NCBI GenBank assembly: GCA_021613375.1
Contig: CM038722.1
Span: 24,432,441-24,496,440, forward strand
From: Megaleporinus macrocephalus
Lineage: Eukaryota > Chordata > Actinopteri > Characiformes > Anostomidae
Direction: 5' to 3'
DNA: 64,000 nucleotides
The position numbers were made by a program, and so were the translations under genes. Shown piece by piece: positions 20,386 to 31,148 of this stretch (position 1 is the first letter of the stretch; each line of letters opens with the position of its first letter). Under the pieces are notes generated by a model, which worked only from the letters and a program-made list of their open reading frames with translations, had not been told where the DNA came from and ran no database searches.

Positions 20386-22100
20386 GTTCTAAATTCAGTC
20401 TATATATACTATCAAGTATTATATATGGCATATAACACCTTGCATTGTAAATACAGGATTCATAGGAAGTGTTATGGAGTGTTCTACCATGACTTTAAAC
20501 AACATATGCAACTGGAACTTGGTTTCCCAACTTCTTTTCTTCTCTGGCCTTTTTCATTTTCTTTTTTCTTTTTTGGGAGGCTATAATTGCCCCAGACAGA
20601 AGTCAAATACCATCCCAAATGTCAGTTGATGTTTATCTCTGATAAGACCAACATTTCACCAGATTGAATTAATTATTCATATCGTCCTGGGCGACAAATT
20701 TGTATGATTTGGTATTTAAGTTGAAAAAAGCTTTCGTCTTCGGGGTCCTTTTTTTGTTTTTCTGGCATTTACGCCATGCGGAGAAGAAGGGCCTGTTACC
20801 GCTGGGTCAGTGTTTTGGAAGGCGTTTCATAACAGAGTTTGTATATTTGTAATTTACACTCTATGGTGGTGTTTAGGATAATCACAGAGGGTCGGTCCTC
20901 TCAGCTGAAGCAGGTCAATGAGAACTTTATTAGCAGCACTGCTGGAACCTTGAAGGACTACAGGCTTGAGCAACAGCAGCCCCTGGAGGTGGCCAACTTC
21001 TCAATACTACTAAGCTAACTTTAACTACCCTTTCTGTGCTCCCCTGTTTTCTCTCTCTCTCTCTCTCTCCACCTATATCTCTCTCGTTCCTCATTTCTTT
21101 GATGTGCACGGTTGGCTTGACTGGAGCTGAACACAAAGGCCAAACCTTGAGTCATGATGCCTCCATTCGAGAGTGATTTGGAGCAGCCTGAGTGATATGC
21201 ATGGCAATCTGCATTTAACCACGACTTGTCATTCAGCCATTAAGATGCAAGGCTGCTGCTGACATCAGAGCACAAGTAGGCGCACTTCAATGCCTGACAC
21301 ACTGGCATGTTGCATTGTCAATCCCTGACTTCTTTATTTTGCCTCTCGCTGAAAGCCACGCTCCTTCACGTTCCAATTACATCGGCTTGCTGGCCTGTAC
21401 GTTATACGCAGTCTCAACCAGCCCTACAACACAACTTCTTTCATATGCAGAGAGGTGTCACAGTAACTTCCTTTCATATAGCAGCTCGAGTCAGTGGTGT
21501 AACAGTGGATTATTGGTCATCAGGGACGTGGTGGTACAGGAAAGATACATGTGGGTAAACCCTAAACTTGGCCCACCCCAGAGGACTAATTTATCTTAGT
21601 CATTCTGCCTCCGCAGTTCAATTCTCTGCAAGCGTTTAGCTTCTAACTGTCTATCTGTTATCAAGACCAGTGAACAGATTCTGTGATGTGGTACTTTCGG
21701 TTCGTTACATTAGACCGTCAGTGTTCAGCACTATTTTTGGCATGATAACTGTGGAATCATGTTAGCGCCAAGAACTCCAATTAGCAGCTTTAATACAGTT
21801 TCTTTAGGGGAGTTTTTGAAATGTATGGTATAAGCTGTAGAGGGATTGTTACACATTTTGGGAATGGACCTGGGGGGAGGAGGAGTAGGGGGTTAAAATA
21901 GGGGGGACTGGGAGAACATTTAATGCAGATATGGCAACTTCTTTTTTTAAGAACGTGTAGAAATAAATAAGTGAATTTGACTTATTTATTAAAAATTTGC
22001 AAGTAAAGTCAGTAAATGATCTAAATATAAGAGCATTTTTACATATGGGCTGTTTCAGCTACTGACATCGACTCAGAAGTAGGTCTTCATGTGAACTAGG
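20386..22100. other. Unique DNA; CT tract and candidate conserved patches
   Basis: No gene recognised. About 20640-20800 (TTAATTATTCATATCGTCC and surroundings) is unique with homeodomain-type words; 21130-21330 also looks unique. (CT)n at 21050-21069. A G-rich stretch at 21869-21912 has four or more GGG runs and could form a G-quadruplex. All inference from composition. Confidence 0.35.
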
Positions 22101-22180
22101 TCTGCACATAACGATTATTTCTTAATCAATTAATCTAACGGTTCTTTTTCGGTTAGTCAATTAATCTAATTTTTTGTTTA
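22101..22180 (+). mobile_element. Possible hAT terminal fragment
   Basis: TAGGTCTGCACATAACGATT followed by TCAATTAATCTAACGG and an echo, GTCAATTAATCTAA, resembles the TAGGGCTGCACGATTAATCG-type termini of fish hAT elements. There is no opposite end and no target duplication, so weak. Confidence 0.35.
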
Positions 22181-22268
22181 CCCTAATGTAAGTGTGTTAG
22201 GAATTAAAATTTGTATTCATTTGTAACCAATGGATGATTTTGTGCGTATATAAAAGGATCACAGAGAG

Positions 22269-22271
22269 ATA

Positions 22272-22338
<67 letters not shown>
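22269..22338. repeat. (TG)n(TA)n microsatellite
   Basis: Short TG run leading into about 27 TA dinucleotides. Confidence 0.95.
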
Positions 22339-22340
<2 letters not shown>

Positions 22341-22417
22341 CATGGCCACCAGGGTACCTTAAATGCACGTATTCTATAAATGGTTAAAGACTACAGAGGC
22401 ACAAACGGCATGTAGCC

Positions 22418-22555
22418 CATACGCCTCACACAAAAGAACTCTGACAGTTTGTGGACTATATATGTTGTTGAGAGTCATTTGAGAAGCATACGCCTCACAC
22501 ACAAGAACTCTGACAGTTTGTGGACTATATATGTTGTTGAGAGTCATTTGAGAAG
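22418..22555 (+). repeat. 69-bp tandem duplication
   Basis: Two copies, 22418-22486 and 22487-22555, with one obvious difference (CACAAAAGAACT vs CACACAAGAACT). Recent local duplication; no coding content. Confidence 0.93.
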
Positions 22556-23109
22556 CAGGTACATGTGTTTTAAAGCTCCTGCGGTATCGAGAACAGTCTT
22601 AGGTTCTACACTGGACAATTAAGAAACGGTTAGCAATGAGACTTTTCAAGTGACACTACTGAAAGAAACATGTTACACATGTTAATAATCTTAAAATAAT
22701 CTGCTAAGATAAGATAAACAGGTAAACAGGTGCTGTCCTGCTGCTGTGTTGATAAAGCGTTGCAAGATGTTTGAGCTTCAGGTGCTCGTGTATAGCAGCT
22801 GTACTGTTGTGATCATCTCCACTGTGCAGAGCTGACAGAGCACCACACTTTTGAGTTTCTGGGTGAAACACTCCCACAACTTTAGATAAATAGAGCCCTT
22901 TAAAATACATACTGCATATAAAAGTTTTGTTAAAAAAATGATTATAATGAGCTTTGGCTCTGGTTCTGTCACACTGTTATAGTGATGTAGAAAGCCTTGT
23001 CATAGTGTGTTATAGTGCCTTACACCATTTACGCTTATACTATTTTTATGGATAGATGTTATATTGTGTTATCAAAGCTGACATTATAAAGGTATATACT
23101 TTTATATTA
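22556..23109. other. Unique DNA, no gene seen
   Basis: AT-rich with no recognisable feature. Confidence 0.5.
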
Positions 23110-23365
23110 TAGTATAAGGAACCAGCCTTGTGACCAGAAGGTTGCCGGTTTGATCCCAGTAACCAAGAGGACAAGACTGAAGTGCCCTTGAGCAAGGCTG
23201 ACTGCTCCCTGGGCCCTGTGGATGGAGCTGTCCAACACTCTGGGCAAGTGTGCTTCCTGCCCCCTAGTGTGTGTGTTCACTAGTGTGTGTATATGTGGGT
23301 GTTTCACTGCACGGATGTGTTAAATGTGGAGGTCAAATTCTGCTGTGTACAATTAGGCAATTCTA
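23110..23365 (+). mobile_element. tRNA-derived SINE, near full length
   Basis: The head has a Pol III B-box, GGTTTGATCC at 23147-23156, after CTTGTGACCAGAAGGTTGCC. The body has AAGTGCCCTTGAGCAAGGC, and the tail ACTAGTGTGTGTATATGTGG to TTCTGCTGTGTAC. The A-box end is worn. Matches 62520-62775 along its length. SINEs are transcribed by RNA polymerase III and moved by a LINE; the partner is not evident here. Confidence 0.82.
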
Positions 23366-24667
23366 CAAGTTTAGACTGTACTGTATTATACATAGCACAT
23401 AAAACACCTTACATTATAAATACAGGGCTCATAGGAAAATATCCTAGTCTGTTTTGTTTGTTGTTAATGGGCCTCTGGGCTCTTTACAGGGTAAAAACAG
23501 ACCAGCAAACATCAGGGTGCCAGGCGCCTGTCCCCAGGCACCAATCAGAGCTGTGAGACATGGCAAGAAGGTGGTGTCTGGACCCTGTGTGCTGAAGACA
23601 GCTTCCAGAGACAGGCACAAGGAAGGCAGGGTTCAGAGTTTGTTTTATATTTGGTGTCTTAAAGGTGCAGTATGTAAGATTTAGGTGGATGAGTTTATGA
23701 TCATTTGTGTTTTCATTAGCTTTTAATGAGCCCTTCAAGAAGAATGGACACACCACACGCTGGCTGTAAAGACTGCCTTTTGAGTTTTCGCATTTTTCAT
23801 GTTTAAAAGCTGGAATTTGTGATTGTAGATATAGAATGAAGAAGAATTCTTGTTGAAATGTCCTTCTGTAATGCATATTGATTATTAGCTCCATCCATAA
23901 AACTGAAAATATTTAAGTTTTAAAGCTGAAATCTCCTTAAAAATACTACTAGCATTTAAACCAAGTCATCTTATTCTCAGCTTGTGATTCCAATTTTCCC
24001 ATTCCACCTTAAGTGGTGTCCCAATTATCATTATTACAATGCCTGGTGTGACTGAATGTAACAAAATGGACAAAATGAAAAAGGTGAATGTCCTTGTAGG
24101 AAAATTCCACATGTATTAAAAGAATAAATAAGATGTTTTGATAGTCTAGAGCAGTTTGTTGGATTTAACTGAATTAACATTAAAAACACAATAAAATGTC
24201 TGAAACACTGAGCTGTGCTAATGATATGAGCTAGAATGTTGGGGCTGGCTGATCATTTTGTTTTTCTTGTGACAAGTTTGAAAACCCAAATTTTGACAAA
24301 TGCACTTAATAAACTTAATATTTAAACCAAGAAAAGCAAAGGAGGGCGAATGCTTACCATCAAACAAGCAAAAACAAAGTTGGGATAGGCGCTGACGTAA
24401 AACCTGACAGCCAACATAGGTTATCGGAACTGAGGGAGTGAGGGTAAGTGTTTAGTTGGTTGCACTTTGCATAACTCTTTTAGTAAATGGAGTAAAAAAA
24501 AATAATTTAAATTTAATTTTTAAGTGAATTATGAGTGAGTATCAATATCAGATCATCATGCTTTTCTTGCCAACTGTGTTAAATGTGAATTCTTGGCGTT
24601 AATGATAACTGGTACTCTCATCTAAGGAGCTAGCTATCAATTTGAGTGAGGTAAAGGTTTAAGCTTT
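23366..24667. other. Mostly unique; possible MITE end at 23662
   Basis: TTAAAGGTGCAGTATGTAAG at 23659-23678 resembles a common fish MITE terminus, but I cannot find its inverted partner. The rest shows nothing coding. Confidence 0.35.
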
Positions 24668-24850
24668 ATTTATTTATATGCGTCTTTTCCAGTTACACAA
24701 AAGCAGCTTTACAGAAAGATCCAGGTCCGAGCCCACCAGTAAGCAAGGCAGGGGCAACAGTGGCTTTTCCAAGAGCAAGAAACCTTGAGAGGAACCAGAC
24801 TCAAAAAGGGGAACCAATCCTACTCCGGTCAACACTGGACAGCAAAGCAA
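24668..24850 (+). repeat. Dispersed fish repeat, copy 2
   Basis: Same family as 3936-4224 (there in reverse) and 38486-38561. Landmarks in order: TTTATTTATATGCG, AAGCAGCTTTACAGAAA, GAAACCTTGAGAGGAACCAG, then GGTCAACACTGGACAGCAAA. No coding capacity. Confidence 0.65.
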
Positions 24851-24932
24851 GTACAAATATAATAAATTAAAAAAATGGACTACTTCATAATTGGTATAAC
24901 ACTATAGGTGAGTTCAGCACCAGGTAACACTC

Positions 24933-25540
24933 AGGGTGTGTCTCAAAATCTAGTGAGCTCAAAATCTAGTGGGCAGCATTTTACGTCATAGTATGCGCTC
25001 CTGACATGTAGGCTCTCTCAATTCTTACATACCTTAAACATGCTGTCTACTGAGGAACCTTATTTAGACCTGATTTTAAGAAAGCATCAAACGTTTCCTC
25101 AGACGCTAAGACAATCCCATGATGCAACACAGGCAAATCTACAAGCAGTGAAGTGGTTTTAAAATGTGAGTTATTTTGATTCTCTCTGGTGTTTTAATGT
25201 GTTTCTGGTCATATAATCACACAAAACAGTATTTTATTTTCAACTCTGTAACGAGTCCTTCACCATTTATCAGTTTTATACTGGAGCCATTAGCATTTAT
25301 GCTAGCTGATTTTTAAGCCTTGGGCTATTGTTTTGTATGCCGGCTGGTAGCTTAGCAACCAGCTAAACCACCGGTCTTGTGCTGCAGTGAGCAGGAACAA
25401 GCCGTGACGCAGTCTCTCTCTAACTAGAGCGTCTCAGTAATCTGTTTTATGAGGAGAGATGAGGAGAGAACGCTGCTACTTAAACAGCTGCCTACCTAGA
25501 AAGCCTACTTGGACACTCACTAGGTTTTGAGACACACCCT
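24933..25540 (+). mobile_element. 608-bp TIR element, non-autonomous
   Basis: The left terminus AGGGTGTGTCTCAAAATCTA and the inverted right terminus AGGGTGTGTCTCAAAACCTA agree at 24 of the first 26 positions. TCAAAATCTAGTG is repeated just inside the left end. Outside the TIRs no convincing target duplication is visible, so the superfamily is open. The interior has no long frame. Confidence 0.78.
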
Positions 25541-26654
25541 CAAATTTCAAGGCAGTGCCATAGATAGATAGGTAGATGGTATATGCCCTAACAAGTTATT
25601 TTACCATTGCAGATCATTTTAATGAGAGATGGCTTAATGTTTGATGTCATGACAGCTTATCTTAGATGCTGTGTTCTCTAATTAACATCACAACATCAAA
25701 CTACTGATGATGGTAACATGACACTTGACATAATATAACAGGTCATGGGAGCTCACCGCTCCATTAGGCATCCGCCGTGCCGTGTTCATTGTCTGGTTAT
25801 GACAATGTTGTGTAGCAGGGTTCAAGAAAAACGTTGATTAAACTTTGTGCTGCAAAGTAATAAGTTCTAAAATGTCAGTGTTCTTAACTTCAAAACCAGC
25901 GTAATCAACACCGGCTTTAACCACCCTGAGGAGTCAGTGTGGTGGGATTGCGGCGGACGCCTTGACATTTGTCGCAGGTGAAATGTAAACCAGGTGAGAT
26001 GCAGAGATGCTTTCAGCCCAGTCTCATTCAGTGCTGTTGTTTGAGTATGAAAAGACCTCCCCCATTAGGACCTATGTCTTGTATAGGCCGCCTGCCAGGT
26101 GGAGCTCTTATTGTAGACTGGCTGTGTGGTGGGAAGAGGCGGCCATTATTGAAACTGACTAGCCAACACAGAGCCTTGTCTGTTCCACTCTTCTCCATGT
26201 CTTTGGCAAGCGCGTCCTCGTCCTGTCCCCTGTGGGCACTCTCTACGCTCCTTTGTCTCTCTTTGCCTCTCTCGCTCACTCTCTATCTCTCTTCTTCATA
26301 TGCTGCCCACCGAGCCTTTTGGAAGAGAAAACTTAGTCCAGTTCCTTTGTCATACACTTAATTGCACAAGGTGCTGGTCATGTTGTGTATGTCACAAGTG
26401 TTAAAAAAAAAAAAAACTCAAAAAACCCAAAACAGGATTTTTTTTTATCCCAAACCATTTTGGAGCATTGCTATTGGTCTATTCACAATTTTTGACAGTG
26501 ATGATATGCTTTTCAGGGTCAGACCTGTGTGGCCCAGACTTAGCATCAGACCTGATGAACCTGATAGCTGTGCACTTCTTGTTGTTCACCTTGACTTTGA
26601 GATATAGTTTTTTGGTATAATTCTTTCATTAATCATACATTGGCATAAAAACAT
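25541..26654. other. Unique DNA; candidate conserved patch 25930-26340
   Basis: No exon I can defend. 25930-26340 is GC-balanced and repeat-free with E-box CAGGTG words, compatible with a conserved non-coding element. A poly(A) run lies at 26402-26416. Confidence 0.35.
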
Positions 26655-26796
26655 GCTATTAATGTAAGTCAGTGCAACCAGACGTCATTTTTGGAATATA
26701 TGTTGTTATTAATGTAAGCCAGTGGAACCAAACGTCATTTTTGGAATATATGTTGTTATTAATGTAAGCCAGTGGAACCAAACGTCATTTTTAGTC
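26655..26796 (+). repeat. 50-bp minisatellite, left part (3 units)
   Basis: Unit TTGTTATTAATGTAAGTCAG then TGGAACCAGACGTCATTTTTGGAATATATG. Left half of an array interrupted by the LINE at 26797-28675. The unit contains AATGTAAGTCARTGGAACCA, the reverse complement of the interior of MITE family X. Confidence 0.9.
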
Positions 26797-27113
26797 AAGT
26801 CAAGTCAAGTCAAGTGGGTTTTTATTGTCATTTCAACTACATACAGAGTACACAGTGAAACGAAACAACGTTCCTCCAGGACCATGGTGCAACATAGACA
26901 GTGCATACAGACACAAGTGCAACACAAACAAACAAGTACGGACAGACAACACAACACAGTACAGACAGAGAATAATAAATAATTGCTGGTTGTGTGCAAA
27001 TTGTGCAATGTGTAATAAATAGAGTCCAGTGAGGTAGTAAAGTTGTTAGTGCAATGCTTTGTGCAAAAAATGCTTCCCTTTTTTTATCTGGGGTAAGTGG
27101 TTGGAGAAAGATA

Positions 27114-28634
27114 TCAGTTCAGACGTTGAGTTGTGTTGAGAAGTCTGATGGCTTGGGGGAAGAAGCTGTTGCAGAGTCTGGTCGTGTTGGACCGGACGCT
27201 GCGGTACCTTCTTCCTGATGGCAGGAGGGAGAACAGTCTGTGTGAAGGGTGGGTGGGGTCATCCACAATGCTGGTTGCTTTGCGGATGCAGCGGGTGGTG
27301 TAAATGTCCAAGACGGAGGGGAGAGAGACTCCGATGATCCTCTCAGCTGTCCTCACAATGCGTTGGAGGGACTTGCGGTCAGAGGCTGTGCAGGTCCCAA
27401 ACCAAGCAGTGATGCAGCTGCTTAGGATGCTCTCTATGGTTCCCCTATAGAAGAGGGTGAGGATGGGTGGAGGGAGACGGGCCTTTCTCAGCTTCCGGAG
27501 GAAGTAGAGACGCTGCTGGGCTTTCTTGGCTGTAGAGCTGGTGTTCAGGGACCAGGTGAGGTTCTCCGCTAGGTGGACACCAAGGAACTTGGTGCTCTTA
27601 ACGATCTCCACAGAGGAGCCGTTGATGTTAAGCGGAGAGTGGTCCGGTCTTGATTTCCTGAAGTCAACAACCATTTCCTTGGTCTTCTCTACATTCCAGT
27701 GAAGGTTGTTGACTGTACACCAGTCTGTCAGCTGCTGTACCTCCTCCCTGTATGCTGACTCGTCGCCTTTGCTGATGAGACCCAGCACAGTTGTATCATC
27801 GGCGAACTTTATGATGCTGTTAGAACTGTGTTTCGCAACACAGTCATGAGTCAGCAGGGTGAACAACAGAGGACTCAGTACACTGCCCTGGGGTGCCCCA
27901 GTGTTCATGGTGATGGTGCTGGAGCTGCTGTTCCCGAACCGGACTAACTGGGGCCTCCCTGTCAGGAAGTCCAGGATCCAGTTGCACAGGGGGGTGTTGA
28001 GGCCCAGCAGGCTTAACTTCCTGGTGAGATTCTGCGGGATGATGGTGTTGAATGCTGAACTGAAGTCTATGAACAGCATTCTGACGTAGGTGTCCTTCTT
28101 CTCCAGGTGGGTAAGGGAGAGGTGAAGGGTGGTGGTGATGGCATCGTCCGTGGAGCGGTTGGGACGATATGCAAATTGCAAGGGGTCCAATGAAGAGGGC
28201 AGTTGGGTTTTGATGTTCCTCATGACTAGCCTCTCGAAGCACTTCATGATGATGGGCGTGAGAGCTACGGGACGGTAGTCATTGAGGCAGGACACCGTGG
28301 ACTTCTTCGGCACGGGGATGATGGTGGTGGTCTTGAGGCACGTTGGGACAGTGGAGCTGCGCAGGGAGACGTTGAAGATGTCCGTGAGAACATCTGTCAA
28401 CTGGTCTGCACACTCTCTGAGCACTCTGCCAGGGATGTTGTCTGGTCCTGCAGCTTTCCGTGGGTTGACTCTGCGCAGAGTTTTCCTCACGTCCACTGCA
28501 GTCAGGCACAGCGCCTGCTCGTCTGGCTTGGGTGTGATCTTGCTCACCAACGTGTTGTTCTGTGCCTCAAACCGTGCATAAAAGTCGTTAAGGGCATCGG
28601 GGAGGAAGGCATCACTGTCACAGGACGGTGGCAT
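27114..28634 (-). CDS. LINE reverse transcriptase, endonuclease part missing
   Basis: Copies the LINE's RNA into DNA at a nicked target (target-primed reverse transcription). The open frame of 506 residues ends with TGA at 27116-27114. Motifs in order: IPVPKK (residues 106-111) and [20 protein letters not shown] (117-136); [11 protein letters not shown] (188-198), carrying a catalytic Asp; [13 protein letters not shown] (247-258); FADDTTV (277-283), the catalytic Asp pair; then the thumb-like region (FLGVHL, 350-355) and the C-terminal block [16 protein letters not shown] (467-482), typical of CR1/L2-like fish elements. There is no internal stop or frameshift, so the insertion may be young. 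The ATG at 28634 is only the first Met after the truncation, since the frame continues upstream into the junction; a complete element would carry an N-terminal endonuclease. Antisense frames at 27859-28089 and 28282-28581 are shadows. Confidence 0.9.
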   Translation of the reverse strand: MPPSCDSDAFLPDALNDFYARFEAQNNTLVSKITPKPDEQALCLTAVDVRKTLRRVNPRKAAGPDNIPGRVLRECADQLTDVLTDIFNVSLRSSTVPTCLKTTTIIPVPKKSTVSCLNDYRPVALTPIIMKCFERLVMRNIKTQLPSSLDPLQFAYRPNRSTDDAITTTLHLSLTHLEKKDTYVRMLFIDFSSAFNTIIPQNLTRKLSLLGLNTPLCNWILDFLTGRPQLVRFGNSSSSTITMNTGAPQGSVLSPLLFTLLTHDCVAKHSSNSIIKFADDTTVLGLISKGDESAYREEVQQLTDWCTVNNLHWNVEKTKEMVVDFRKSRPDHSPLNINGSSVEIVKSTKFLGVHLAENLTWSLNTSSTAKKAQQRLYFLRKLRKARLPPPILTLFYRGTIESILSSCITAWFGTCTASDRKSLQRIVRTAERIIGVSLPSVLDIYTTRCIRKATSIVDDPTHPSHRLFSLLPSGRRYRSVRSNTTRLCNSFFPQAIRLLNTTQRLN

Positions 28635-28675
28635 TGTCCTGTAGTGACAATGCCATTGTCCTGTAGTGACAATGC
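28632..28675. repeat. 22-bp tandem duplication with hairpin at LINE 5' junction
   Basis: CATTGTCCTGTAGTGACAAT plus GC occurs twice in direct tandem (28632-28653, 28654-28675). Each copy can fold (GCATTGTC against GACAATGC). It sits exactly at the truncated 5' end and overlaps the first Met codon of the open frame. Confidence 0.85.
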
Positions 28676-28965
28676 CATATTTTAGAATATATGTTGTTAT
28701 TAATGTAAGTCAGTGGAACCAAACGTCATTTTTGGAATATATGTTGTTATTAATGTAAGTCAGTGGAAGCAGATGTCATTTTTGGAATATATGTTGTTAT
28801 TAACGTAAGTCAATGGAACCAGACGTCATTTTTGGAATATATGTTATTGATGTAAGTCAGTGGAACCAGACGTCATTATTGGAATATATGTTATTGATGT
28901 AAGTCAGTGGAACCAGACGTCATTATTGGAATATATGTTGCTATTAATGTCAGTGGAACAAGACT
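28676..28965 (+). repeat. 50-bp minisatellite, right part (about 6 units)
   Basis: Continuation of the array at 26655-26796, same unit. Two units near 28845-28930 are shortened (TATGTTATTGATG), giving a 45-46-bp period. Ends near 28965. Confidence 0.9.
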
Positions 28966-29212
28966 TCGTACATCATAAATTTTACACACAATTTAAAATG
29001 CAACAGGCATTCTCAAATTTCAGTTCAGAAAAAAAACACTCAGAGAGCTGTGATACCGTCAATGCCTCCAACCTCCTTGATGACTGAGTCTCAGACTCTC
29101 GTTCATACAGCTTGACAAATGTTCTTGTGAAGAACTGTTGTTTTCCACTTTGCTGTTGCTTATACTACCTCCGTATATGCTACTTTTGTATTCTGCAGTC
29201 TGTTAGGGGAGT
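28966..29212. other. Unique DNA, no gene seen
   Basis: Short spacer between the minisatellite and the foldback; no recognisable feature. Confidence 0.45.
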
Positions 29213-29321
29213 TTTATCCAACTATTATATTTTAAAGATAAATGGACTTCTGTTGTTGCTGTGTACCACACACAGCAACAACAGAGGTCCATTTATCTTT
29301 GAAATATTATAGTTGGATAAA
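29213..29321. repeat. Long foldback (52-nt arms, 5-nt loop)
   Basis: Left arm 29213-29264 and right arm 29270-29321 are inverted copies with about four mismatches: TTTATCCAACTATTATATTT opposes TTTATCCAACTATAATATTT, and AAGATAAATGGAC is shared. The loop is ACCAC. A transcript would form a hairpin of pre-miRNA-like or longer length. It may be a small MITE or snapback duplication or a hairpin RNA; no second copy was seen in the window and no target duplication is clear. Confidence 0.9.
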
Positions 29322-31096
29322 GCTATATCACATTACAGAATGGTTTAGCTTTGCTACGGTTATCATGCCACAACATGTGTACTAATAGAGCTAGTTAATG
29401 TGAGGAAAACTGGCAAATGCAGTATATGTTACACATCTGTTATATTCAGAAATGTCTTGTTGGAATAACAGCAGTACAGCATTACTTAAGAGATAGAGTG
29501 CTGGTACAAGATAAGCATTTGTGGCATTACATAAATAGCCACTGGAGTCGATACATATATATAATTACATGAGCTTTACTACTGCGATCCATCTATAACA
29601 CTGGTAGTTATGGTTTTATCACATACATTGTTAAAGTGTGACTACACAGTTTTTAAAGATACCTAATATAAAGTGGACTGATCTAAAATTAGTTTTTGTT
29701 ACTGTTATATGTAAATGACCTCTGTTTTGCACAACATTGCCTTATCCCAGGTTGAAATACACCTCAACAATATGGATGGGTGGAGCTAAACCTCTGTAGA
29801 CTGGATAAGAAAATATTTTTGTGATGTCATTACGACAATAGATTCAAAATCCACTGAGAGAAACCAAACTAACAGCTACTTTGGCCACCTCATAGCTTAA
29901 GAGTCCATGGGTACAGCTTTGGGTGCACATAGTTGCGTTGAGCTTTAAATGACCATACAGATGTTTTTAAAAAGGGTTTTCAATTGAAGAATGTTTTTTA
30001 AGGAATCAAATGCTTTTTTCTATGGCAGTGCTCTGAATAATGCTTTCTAGCACCACCATATTTAACCCTTTGATGCACAAGCCAAGCAAACCCCCTCTAT
30101 TGCACAACATGGTTACATTTGACCCATATTCATTCACTATATCATTGTATGTATTGCTTTGGTAAATCTATTAAAATCAGTTTATTTTAATGTTTAATAT
30201 ATTAAGTATTAATTCAAAATCATCTTGTTTGTGACCTTAAATCATTATTTAAATTTTTATTTATTTACTTCATGAACAGTTTTTGTAAAGATGTTCCTGA
30301 CTGCAAATGCTTTCAGATGTCAATAGTTCCTATCAAATGTCACAGTGAACACATAAGAGTTATTCTGACCCATGTTATCTGTTAGAAGAGCAGATATACA
30401 AAAATGATTTTTATTTAAAAGAAATAAAACTGAAATCAGGATTTATGATGATCCAAAACAAGTACATTGAGGAATTCCTGGAAGCTTGGATGATGAAATT
30501 AATAAATTGGAAAGATAATATATAATAAAATCTCTGTTAGGTTGATATTGTATGGGTCAGTTTAGGATTTGGAATTTAAGATCTCACAACAAAGTTTTAC
30601 ATGAGGTCAACAGAGGTCAGAGGTGTGTCTGAAAGCTTCTACTTATAGAAAAGTATCCATTAATTAGCGGCAGTATTTGATGAAACAGCTCTCCTGAGTG
30701 GCCAGCGCCTGTAGTGTCAGCGCCACAAAGATGAAAAGAAAAAAAAGACCACTTTGAGAAAAGCTGTCCATCTTTCTGGAGAATCGTTGCGAGCGAAAAC
30801 ATGTCAGCCATCAAATTGGCCAGCAGTAATGTGAACTGTAGGGTGGCTTTTTTTCTTTATTGCCCCCCGATTTTCGCCATTTTCTATTGGATTCCGAGAT
30901 CTCCCAATTGCTATCGGTCTGTCGGCGAGTTGGGTGCGAGTGACAATTTGCACTCATTTCGGGATTCAGACTGCCTGCCGGAGCATGAAATGAGCTCATT
31001 TCGGGCCGAGAGGAACCAAATGACTGCAGCCACAATAATATCACAACCCGTCGTAATCATTTATTCTTTAGCTCCAAAGAAGAAAATGTGTCCTTT
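29322..31096. other. Mostly unique; possible decayed element at 30060-30570
   Basis: 30060-30130 (AACCCTTTGATGCACAAGCC, TTTGACCCATATTCATTCAC) resembles the end of a fish DNA transposon I recall only vaguely. 30640-31060 is repeat-free and balanced and may be conserved non-coding. No exon is supported. Confidence 0.3.
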
Positions 31097-31097
31097 T

Positions 31098-31148
<51 letters not shown>
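31097..31148. repeat. (TTTA)n microsatellite
   Basis: About 13 units of TTTA. The LFIYLFIYL frame over it is an artefact. Confidence 0.95.

Larger units (their letters stand above)
26797..28675 (-). mobile_element. 5'-truncated L2/CR1-type LINE retrotransposon
   Basis: Minus-strand element: reverse transcriptase frame (28634-27114), a 3' UTR of about 315 bp, and a 3' tail of TTGAC pentamers (complement of the TCAAG repeats at 26797-26816). Short tandem 3' tails in place of poly(A) are known in the CR1/L2 group. The endonuclease half is absent, so it is 5'-truncated. TTTTAG occurs on both flanks (CATTTTTAG at the left, CATATTTTAG at the right), the likely target duplication, within a 50-bp minisatellite unit whose usual form is TTTTGG. 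The 3' UTR block GAAACGAAACAACGTTCCTC is one I recall from fish LINEs. Rex1/Babar or L2 cannot be told apart by eye. Confidence 0.85.

Noticed and set aside
23110..23180. A tRNA gene at the B-box-bearing sequence (also at 62558)
   Set aside because: No cloverleaf with acceptor stem could be drawn, the A-box end is degraded and the sequence continues into a SINE body shared by several copies.
25969..26361. 130-residue plus-strand frame
   Set aside because: Low-complexity Ser/Leu-rich C-terminus from a CT-rich tract, no known domain, overlapped by an equally open minus-strand frame.
27844..28581. Additional frames on both strands within the LINE
   Set aside because: Overlap the reverse transcriptase frame, which has all the family motifs; the others are shadows.
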